From Synchiropus splendidus (lineage: Eukaryota > Chordata > Actinopteri > Syngnathiformes > Callionymidae), in assembly GCF_027744825.2 (NCBI RefSeq), contig NC_071348.1, positions 19,625,563-19,689,562 of the forward strand: a DNA stretch of 64,000 nucleotides. Reading direction: 5' to 3'. Below the pieces are notes generated by a model, which ran no database searches, was not told the origin of the DNA, and worked only from the letters and a program-made list of their open reading frames with translations. This document shows positions 54,400 through 64,000 of the stretch, piece by piece (the first letter of the stretch is position 1; every line of letters begins with the position of its first letter). The position numbers and the translations under genes are program-made.

Positions 54400-57300
54400 C
54401 AAACATAAAAATGTTGCTAACTTTGGAAAAACACTTCAGACAGCTTAGATTTGATCTGCAACTACTAGAAAAACCCTTTCTGCCATCGTGGGAGGTGAAA
54501 ATTTCATGTTCTGAAGCTTCCCTGCAAAGTTAAGGAACAATGCGTGAAACGTGTTTTCAGCCTGAGATAATGTGGGTTCCGGAACGCCATACATAAAAAT
54601 GTTGACAACTTTGGAAAAACACTTCAGACAGCATAGATTTGATGTGCAACTACGAGAAAGACCCTTTCTGCTATAGTGGGATGTGAAAATTGCATGTTCT
54701 GAACCTTTATGCAAAGTTATGGCACAATGTGTAAAATGCGTTTTCAGCCTGAGATAAGGTCGATTCCGGAACGCCAAACATAAAAATGTTGATAACTTTG
54801 GAAAAACACTTCAGACAGCTTAGATTTGATGTGCAACTACTAGAAAGACCCTTTCTGATATAGTGGGTGGTGATAATTCGATGTTCTGAAGCTTCCCTGC
54901 CAAGTTATGGCACAATTCCGAAAACGCGTTTTCAGCCTGAGACAAGGTCGATTCCAGAACGCCAAAAATAAAAATGTTGATAACTTTGGAAAAACACTTC
55001 AGACAGCTTAGATTTGATGTGCATCTACAAGAAAGACCCTTTCTGCCATTGTGGGAGGTGAAAATTTTATGTTCTGAAGCTTCCCTGCAAATTTATGGAA
55101 CAATGCGTAAAACGCGTTTTCAGCCTGAGATAAGGTCGATTCAGGAACGCCAAACATAAAAATGTTGATAACTTTGGAAAAACACTTCAGACATCTTAGA
55201 TTTGATGTGCAACTACTAGAAAGACCTTTTCTGCTATAGTGGAAGTTTAAAATGTCATGTTCTGAAGCTCCCCTGAAAAGTTATGGCACAATGCAGAAAA
55301 CGCGTTTTCAGCCTGAGATAAAGTCGATTCCGGAACGCCAAACATAAAAATGTTGCTACCTTTGGAAAAACACTTCAGACAGCTTCGATTTCACATGAAA
55401 CTACTAGAAAGACCATTTCTGCTATAGTGGGATGTGAAAATTTCATGTTCAGAAGCTTTATGCAAAGTTATGGCACAATGCAGAAAACGCGTGTTCAGCC
55501 TGCGATAAGGTCGATTCCGTAACGCCAAACATAAAAATGTTGATAACTTTGATAAAAACACTGCAGACAGCTTAGATTTGATGTGCAACTACTAGAAAGT
55601 CCCTTTATGCTATTGTGGGAGGTGAAAATTTCATGTTCTGATGTATCCCTGCAAAGTTGTGGCACAATGCAGAAAAAGTGTTTTCAGACTGAGATAATGT
55701 GGGTTCCAGAACGCCAAACAAAAAAATGTTGATAACTTTGGAAAAACATTCCAGACAGCTTAGATTTGATATGCAACTACTAGAAAGACCCTTTTTGCTA
55801 TAGTGGGAGGTGAAAATTTCATGTTCTGAAGCTTTATGCAAAGTTATGGCACAATCCGTATAACGCGTTTTCAGCCTGAGATAAGGTGGGTTCCCGAACG
55901 CCAAACATAAAAATGTTGAAAACTTTGGAAAAACACTTCAGACAGCTTAGATTTGATGTGCAAGACCTTTTCTGCTATAGTGGAAGTTTAAAATTTCATG
56001 TTCTGAAGCTTCCCTGCAAAGTTATGGCACAATGCAAAAAACACGTTTTCAGCCTGAGATAAAGTCGATTCCGGTACGCCAAACATAAAAATGTTGCTAA
56101 CTTTGGAAAAACACTTCAGACAGCTTAGATTTGATCTGCAACTACTAGAAAAACCCTTTCTGCCATCGTGGGAGGTGAAAATTTCATGTTCTGAAGCTTC
56201 CCTGCAAAGTTAAGGAACAATGCGTGAAACGTGTTTTCAGCCTGAGATAATGTGGGTTCCGGAACGCCATACATAAAAATGTTGACAACTTTGGAAAAAC
56301 ACTTCAGACAGCATAGATTTGATGTGCAACTACGAGAAAGACCCTTTCTGCTATAGTGGGATGTGAAAATTGCATGTTCTGAACCTTTATGCAAAGTTAT
56401 GGCACAATGTGTAAAATGCGTTTTCAGCCTGAGATAAGGTCGATTCCGGAACGCCAAACATAAAAATGTTGATAACTTTGGAAAAACACTTCAGACAGCT
56501 TAGATTTGATGTGCAACTACTAGAAAGACCCTTTCTGATATAGTGGGTGGTGATAATTCGATGTTCTGAAGCTTCCCTGCCAAGTTATGGCACAATTCCG
56601 AAAACGCGTTTTCAGCCTGAGACAAGGTCGATTCCAGAACGCCAAAAATAAAAATGTTGATAACTTTGGAAAAACACTTCAGACAGCTTAGATTTGATGT
56701 GCATCTACAAGAAAGACCCTTTCTGCCATTGTGGGAGGTGAAAATTTTATGTTCTGAAGCTTCCCTGCAAATTTATGGAACAATGCGTAAAACGCGTTTT
56801 CAGCCTGAGATAAGGTCGATTCAGGAACGCCAAACATAAAAATGTTGATAACTTTGGAAAAACACTTCAGACATCTTAGATTTGATGTGCAACTACTAGA
56901 AAGACCTTTTCTGCTATAGTGGAAGTTTAAAATGTCATGTTCTGAAGCTCCCCTGAAAAGTTATGGCACAATGCAGAAAACGCGTTTTCAGCCTGAGATA
57001 AAGTCGATTCCGGAACGCCAAACATAAAAATGTTGCTACCTTTGGAAAAACACTTCAGACAGCTTCGATTTCACATGAAACTACTAGAAAGACCATTTCT
57101 GCTATAGTGGGATGTGAAAATTTCATGTTCAGAAGCTTTATGCAAAGTTATGGCACAATGCAGAAAACGCGTGTTCAGCCTGCGATAAGGTCGATTCCGT
57201 AACGCCAAACATAAAAATGTTGATAACTTTGATAAAAACACTGCAGACAGCTTAGATTTGATGTGCAACTACTAGAAAGTCCCTTTATGCTATTGTGGGA

Positions 57301-59160
57301 GGTGAAAATTTCATGTTCTGATGTATCCCTGCAAAGTTGTGGCACAATGCAGAAAAAGTGTTTTCAGACTGAGATAATGTGGGTTCCAGAACGCCAAACA
57401 AAAAAATGTTGATAACTTTGGAAAAACATTCCAGACAGCTTAGATTTGATATGCAACTACTAGAAAGACCCTTTTTGCTATAGTGGGAGGTGAAAATTTC
57501 ATGTTCTGAAGCTTTATGCAAAGTTATGGCACAATCCGTATAACGCGTTTTCAGCCTGAGATAAAGTCGATTCCGGTACGCCAAACATAAAAATGTTGCT
57601 AACTTTGGAAAAACACTTCAGACAGCTTAGATTTGATCTGCAACTACTAGAAAAACCCTTTCTGCCATCGTGGGAGGTGAAAATTTCATGTTCTGAAGCT
57701 TCCCTGCAAAGTTAAGGAACAATGCGTGAAACGTGTTTTCAGCCTGAGATAATGTGGGTTCCGGAACGCCATACATAAAAATGTTGACAACTTTGGAAAA
57801 ACACTTCAGACAGCATAGATTTGATGTGCAACTACGAGAAAGACCCTTTCTGCTATAGTGGGATGTGAAAATTGCATGTTCTGAACCTTTATGCAAAGTT
57901 ATGGCACAATGTGTAAAATGCGTTTTCAGCCTGAGATAAGGTCGATTCCGGAACGCCAAACATAAAAATGTTGATAACTTTGGAAAAACACTTCAGACAG
58001 CTTAGATTTGATGTGCAACTACTAGAAAGACCCTTTCTGATATAGTGGGTGGTGATAATTCGATGTTCTGAAGCTTCCCTGCCAAGTTATGGCACAATTC
58101 CGAAAACGCGTTTTCAGCCTGAGACAAGGTCGATTCCAGAACGCCAAAAATAAAAATGTTGATAACTTTGGAAAAACACTTCAGACAGCTTAGATTTGAT
58201 GTGCATCTACAAGAAAGACCCTTTCTGCCATTGTGGGAGGTGAAAATTTTATGTTCTGAAGCTTCCCTGCAAATTTATGGAACAATGCGTAAAACGCGTT
58301 TTCAGCCTGAGATAAGGTCGATTCAGGAACGCCAAACATAAAAATGTTGATAACTTTGGAAAAACACTTCAGACATCTTAGATTTGATGTGCAACTACTA
58401 GAAAGACCTTTTCTGCTATAGTGGAAGTTTAAAATGTCATGTTCTGAAGCTCCCCTGAAAAGTTATGGCACAATGCAGAAAACGCGTTTTCAGCCTGAGA
58501 TAAAGTCGATTCCGGAACGCCAAACATAAAAATGTTGCTACCTTTGGAAAAACACTTCAGACAGCTTCGATTTCACATGAAACTACTAGAAAGACCATTT
58601 CTGCTATAGTGGGATGTGAAAATTTCATGTTCAGAAGCTTTATGCAAAGTTATGGCACAATGCAGAAAACGCGTGTTCAGCCTGCGATAAGGTCGATTCC
58701 GTAACGCCAAACATAAAAATGTTGATAACTTTGATAAAAACACTGCAGACAGCTTAGATTTGATGTGCAACTACTAGAAAGTCCCTTTATGCTATTGTGG
58801 GAGGTGAAAATTTCATGTTCTGATGTATCCCTGCAAAGTTGTGGCACAATGCAGAAAAAGTGTTTTCAGACTGAGATAATGTGGGTTCCAGAACGCCAAA
58901 CAAAAAAATGTTGATAACTTTGGAAAAACATTCCAGACAGCTTAGATTTGATATGCAACTACTAGAAAGACCCTTTTTGCTATAGTGGGAGGTGAAAATT
59001 TCATGTTCTGAAGCTTTATGCAAAGTTATGGCACAATCCGTATAACGCGTTTTCAGCCTGAGATAAGGTGGGTTCCCGAACGCCAAACATAAAAATGTTG
59101 AAAACTTTGGAAAAACACTTCAGACAGCTTAGATTTGATGTGCAAGACCTTTTCTGCTAT
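54400..59160 (+). repeat. Higher-order repeat, three copies (9 + 8 + 9 monomers)
   Basis: An eight-to-nine monomer series is present three times: it matches at shifts of 1680 bp (54445 to 56125) and 1502 bp (56125 to 57627). The 178-bp difference between the shifts is one short monomer (the variant with the 10-bp deletion), absent from the middle copy. Long stretches appear base-for-base identical. Confidence 0.88.
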
Positions 59161-60249
59161 AGTGGAAGTTTAAAATTTCATGTTCAGGCACAATGCAGAA
59201 AACACGTTTTCAGTCTGAGATAAAGTCGTTTCCGGAACGCCAAACATAAAAATGTTGATAACTATGGAAAAACACTTCAGACAGCTTAGATTTCAAGTGA
59301 AACTACTAGAAAGACCTTTTCTGCTATAGTGGGAGGTGAAAATTCCATGTTCTGAAGCGTCCCTGCAATATTATGGCACAATGCAGAAAACGCGTTTTCA
59401 GCCTGAGATAAGGTGGGTTCCGGAACGCCAAACTTAAACATTTTGACAACTTTGGAAAAACAATTCAGACAGCTTAGATTTGTTGTGCAACTACGATAAA
59501 GACCCTTTCTGCTATAGTGGGATGTGAAAATTTCATGTCCTGAAGCTTTATGCAAAGTTATGGCACAATGCGTAAAACGCGTTTTCTGCTTGAGATAAGG
59601 TCGATTCCGGAACACCAAACATAAAAATGTTGATAACTATGGAAAAACACTTCAGACAGCTTAGATTTCACGTGAAACTACTAGAAAGACCTTTTCTGCT
59701 ATCGTGGAAGTTTAAAATTGCATGTTCTGAAGCTTCCCTGAAAAGTTATGGCAGAATGCAGAAAACACGTTTTCAGCCTGAGATAAAGTCGATTCCGGAA
59801 CGCCAAACATAAAAATGTTGCTAACTTTGGAAAAACACTTCAGACAGCTTAGATTTCACGTGAAACTACAAGAAAGACCGTTTCTGCTATAGTGAGAGGT
59901 GAAAATTTCATGTTCTGAAGCGTCCCAGCAAAGATATGGCACAATGCAGAAAACGCGTTTTCAGCCTGAGATAAGGTGGGTTCCGGAACGCCAAACATAA
60001 AAATGTTGATAACTTTGGAAAAACACTTCAGACAGCTTAGATTTGATCTGCAACTACTAGAAAAACCCTTTCTGCTAAAGTGGGAGGTGAAAATTTCATG
60101 TTCTGAAGCTTCCCTGCAAAGTTATGGCACAATGCAGAAAACACGTTTTCAGCCTGAGATAAAGTCGATTCTGGAACGCCAAACATAAAAATGTTGATAA
60201 CTTTGGAAAAACACTTCAGACAGCTTAGATTTGATGTGCAACTACGAGA

Positions 60250-63060
60250 AAGACAATTTCTGCTATAGTGAGAGGTGAAAATTTCATGTTCTGAAGCGTC
60301 CCAGGAAAGATATGGCACAATGCGTAAAACGCGTTTTCAGCCTGAGATAAGGTCGATTCCGGAACGCCAAACATAAAAATGTTGATAACTTTGGAAAAAC
60401 ACTTCTGACAGCTTAGATTTGATGTGCAACTACGAGAAAGACCCTTTCTGCTGTAGTGGGTGGTGAAAATTCAATGTTCTGAAGCTTCACTGCAAATTTA
60501 TGGCACAATGCGGAAAACGCGTTGTCAGCCTGAGATAAGGTCGATTCCCGTACGCCAAACATAAAAATGTTGATAACTTTGGAAAAACACTTCTGACAGC
60601 TTAGATTTGATGTGCAACTACTAGAAAGACCCTTTCTGCCATCGTGGGAGGTGAAAATTTCATGTTCTGAAGCGTCCCAGCAAAGATATGGCACAATGCA
60701 GAAAACACGTTTTCAGACTGAGATAAGGTGGGTTCCAGAACGCCAAACATAAAAATGTTGATAACTTTGGAAAAACACTTCAGACAGCTTAGATTTGATG
60801 TGCAACTACTAGAAAGACCCTTTCTGCAAAAGTGGGCGGTGAAAATTTCATGTTCTGAAGCTTCCCTGCAAAGTTATGGCACAATGCAGAAAACGCGTTT
60901 TCAGCCTGACATAAGGTGGTTTCAGGAACGAGAAACATTAAAATGTTGATTACTTTGGAAAAATACCAGACAGCTTAGATATGATGTGCAACTACTAGAA
61001 AGACCCTTTCTGCTATAGTGGGATGTGAAAATTTCATGTCCTGAAGCTTCCCTGAGAAGTTATGGCACAATGCAGAAAACGCGTTTTCAGCCTGAGATAA
61101 GGTCGATTCCCTAACGCCAAACATAAAAATGTTGATAACTTTGAAAAAAACACTGCAGACAGCTTAGATTTGATGTGCAACTACTAGAAAGACCCTTTAT
61201 GCTATTGTGGGAGGTGAAAATTTCATGTTCTGATGTATCCCTGCAAAGTTGTGGCAATATGCAGAAAAAGTGTTTTCAGACTGAGATAATGTGGGTTCCA
61301 GTGCGCCAAACAAAAAAATTTTGATAACATTGGAAAAACATTCCAGACATCTTAGATTTGATGTGCAACTACAAGAAAGACCCTTTCTGCCATTGTGGGA
61401 GGTGAAAATTTTATGTTCTGAAGCTTCCCTGCAAAGTTATGGAACAATGCGTAAAATGTGTTTTCAGCCTGAGATAAGGTCGATTCAGTAACGCCAAACA
61501 TAAAAATGTTGATAACTTTGGAAAAACACTTCTGACAGCTTAGATTTGATGTGCAACTACTAGAAAGACCCTTTCTGCCATCGTGGGAGGTGAAAATTCC
61601 ATGTTCTGAAGCGTCCCTGCAATATTATGGCACAATGCAGACAACGCGTTTTCAGCCTGAGATAAGGTGGGTTCCCGAAAGCCCAACATAAAAATGTTGA
61701 AAACTTTGGAAAAACACTTCAGACAGCTTAGATTTAATGTGCAACTACTACAAAGACTTTTTCTGCTATCGTGGAAATTTAAAATTTCATATTCTGAAGC
61801 TTCCCTGCAAAGTTATGGCACAATGCAGAAAACACGTTTTCAGCCTGAGATAAAGTCGATTCTGGAACGCCAAACATAAAAATGTTGCTAACTTTGGAAA
61901 AACACTTCAGACAGCTTACATTTCACGTGAAACTACTAGAAAGACAATTTCTGCTATAGTGAGAGGTGAAAATTTCATGTTCTGAAGCGTCCCAGGAAAG
62001 ATATGGCACAATGCGTAAAACGCGTTTTCAGCCTGAGATAAGGTCGATTCCGGAACGCCAAACATAAAAATGTTGATAACTTTGGAAAAACACTTCTGAC
62101 AGCTTAGATTTGATGTGCAACTACGAGAAAGACCCTTTCTGCTGTAGTGGGTGGTGAAAATTCAATGTTCTGAAGCTTCACTGCAAATTTATGGCACAAT
62201 GCGGAAAACGCGTTGTCAGCCTGAGATAAGGTCGATTCCCGTACGCCAAACATAAAAATGTTGATAACTTTGGAAAAACACTTCTGACAGCTTAGATTTG
62301 ATGTGCAACTACTAGAAAGACCCTTTCTGCCATCGTGGGAGGTGAAAATTTCATGTTCTGAAGCGTCCCAGCAAAGATATGGCACAATGCAGAAAACACG
62401 TTTTCAGACTGAGATAAGGTGGGTTCCAGAACGCCAAACATAAAAATGTTGATAACTTTGGAAAAACACTTCAGACAGCTTAGATTTGATGTGCAACTAC
62501 TAGAAAGACCCTTTCTGCAAAAGTGGGCGGTGAAAATTTCATGTTCTGAAGCTTCCCTGCAAAGTTATGGCACAATGCAGAAAACGCGTTTTCAGCCTGA
62601 CATAAGGTGGTTTCAGGAACGAGAAACATTAAAATGTTGATTACTTTGGAAAAATACCAGACAGCTTAGATATGATGTGCAACTACTAGAAAGACCCTTT
62701 CTGCTATAGTGGGATGTGAAAATTTCATGTCCTGAAGCTTCCCTGAGAAGTTATGGCACAATGCAGAAAACGCGTTTTCAGCCTGAGATAAGGTCGATTC
62801 CCTAACGCCAAACATAAAAATGTTGATAACTTTGAAAAAAACACTGCAGACAGCTTAGATTTGATGTGCAACTACTAGAAAGACCCTTTATGCTATTGTG
62901 GGAGGTGAAAATTTCATGTTCTGATGTATCCCTGCAAAGTTGTGGCAATATGCAGAAAAAGTGTTTTCAGACTGAGATAATGTGGGTTCCAGTGCGCCAA
63001 ACAAAAAAATTTTGATAACATTGGAAAAACATTCCAGACATCTTAGATTTGATGTGCAAC
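60250..63060 (+). repeat. Higher-order duplication, 1691 bp (9 monomers), two copies
   Basis: The series from about 60250 to 61370 repeats from about 61941 to 63060 with a 1691-bp shift. Diagnostic variants are GTGAGAGGTGAAAATTTC, GCGTTGTCAGCCTG and AAATACCAGACAGC. Part of the series appears again near 63800-64000. Confidence 0.85.
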
Positions 63061-64000
63061 TACTAGAAAGACCCTTTCTGCTATAATGGGAGGTGAAAAT
63101 TTCATGTTCTGAAGCTTTATGCAAGGATATGGCACAATGCGTAAAACGCGTTTTCAGCCTGAGATAAATTCGATTCCCGAACGCCAAACATAAAAATGTT
63201 GAAAACTTTGGAAAAACACTTCAGACAGCTTAGATTTGATGTGCAAGACCTTTTCTGCTATAGTGGAAGTTTAAAATTTCATGTTCAGAAGCTTCCCTGC
63301 AAAGTTAAGGCACAATGCAGAAAACACGTTTTCAGCCTGAGATAAAGTCGATTCCGGAACGCCAAACATAAAAATGTTGATAACTTTGGAAAAACACTTC
63401 AGACTGCTTAGATTTGATGTGCAACTACTGGAAAGACCTTTTCTGCTATAGTGGAAGTTTAAAATGTCATGTTCTGAAGCTCCCCTGAAAAGTTATGGCA
63501 CAATGCAGAAAACGCGTTTTCAGCCTGAGATAAGGTGGGTTCCCGAACGCCAAACATAAAAATGTTGAAAACTTTGGAAAAACACTTCAGACAGCTTAGA
63601 TTTGATGTGCAACTACTAGAAAGACCTTTTCTGCTATCATGGAAGTTTAAAATTTCATGTTCTGAAGCTTCCCTGCAAAGTTATGGCACAATGCAGAAAA
63701 CACGTTTTCAGCCTGAGATAAAGTCGATTCCGGAACGCCATACATAAAAATGTTGACAACTTTGGAAAAACACTTCAGACAGCTTCGATTTGATGTGCAA
63801 CTACTAGAAAGACCCTTTATGCTATTGTGGGAGGTGAAAATTTCATGTTCTGATGTATCCCTGCAAAGTTGTGGCAATATGCAGAAAAAGTGTTTTCAGA
63901 CTGAGATAATGTGGGTTCCAGTGCGCCAAACAAAAAAATTTTGATAACATTGGAAAAACATTCCAGACATCTTAGATTTGATGTGCAACTACTAGAAAGA

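Larger units (their letters stand above)
54164..64000 (+). repeat. 188-bp satellite array, tract 5 (~52 monomers)
   Basis: The array resumes in phase after the ATGCG duplication (ATGCGTAAAACCCG) and continues to the window end. It contains several 178-bp monomers that lack the ten bases ACTACTAGAA (near 55960, 59140 and 63240). No gene or other element was seen here. Confidence 0.96.

Noticed and set aside
1..64000. Bacterial-type systems (operons, CRISPR, toxin-antitoxin, defence islands)
   Set aside because: The evenly spaced repeats are 188-bp near-identical monomers without unique spacers, and the coding content is retroelement-derived; the sequence is eukaryotic.

Overview
The window is vertebrate, most likely teleost fish, heterochromatin. 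This is inferred from three things: a long satellite array, a Tf1/sushi-type LTR element, and a retrovirus with a foamy-like envelope. I see no host gene, tRNA, rRNA or CRISPR array. About 44 kb is one tandem satellite with a ~188 bp monomer, all copies in the same orientation. It lies at 1-17511, 21483-24795, 25917-38631, 40703-41238 and 54164-64000. Several multi-monomer blocks inside it are near-identical, which indicates recent amplification. Each monomer carries a 14-bp palindrome (GAAAACGCGTTTTC), a TTCCGGAA palindrome and a short dyad, so a centromeric or pericentromeric satellite is a reasonable hypothesis.

Four insertions interrupt the array. (1) 17512-21482, minus strand: a very young, non-autonomous LTR retrotransposon with 861-bp LTRs that differ at two positions and a 5-bp target duplication (GATTC). 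Its only reading frame encodes a Gag-like N-terminus followed by hundreds of residues of proline-rich tandem repeats. Its primer-binding site is complementary to a segment of its own LTR, as in self-priming Tf1/sushi elements. (2) 24796-25916, plus strand: a truncated relative (3' coding end, polypurine tract, partial LTR) with an expanded 103-bp repeat. (3) 38632-40702: a probable 2.07-kb solo LTR with a 4-bp duplication (GTGG). (4) 41239-54163, minus strand: a 12.9-kb endogenous retrovirus with a 5-bp duplication (ATGCG).

In its own orientation the retrovirus reads: 5' LTR (52634-54163); an 18-nt primer-binding site matching tRNA-Lys3; a short leader; the C-terminal part of integrase (gag and the rest of pol are deleted); a ~1.6-kb unrecognised gene between pol and env, broken by one frame change; a 1494-residue envelope; a spacer; a small polytopic membrane protein; a short ORF with an in-frame stop; a ~500-residue protein with a basic stretch, a Cys/His cluster and an acidic C-terminus (transactivator-like); a polypurine tract; and the 3' LTR (41239-42390), which lacks 376 bp of U3. 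The Env layout (tryptophan-rich N-terminus, N-terminal membrane anchor, furin-type sites, lysine-rich tail) is foamy-like. The tRNA-Lys3 site, the 5-bp duplication and the accessory genes on both sides of env are not typical of foamy viruses. With gag and pol restored to usual lengths the provirus would be roughly 17-18 kb, very large for a retrovirus. This element is the best candidate here for something undescribed.
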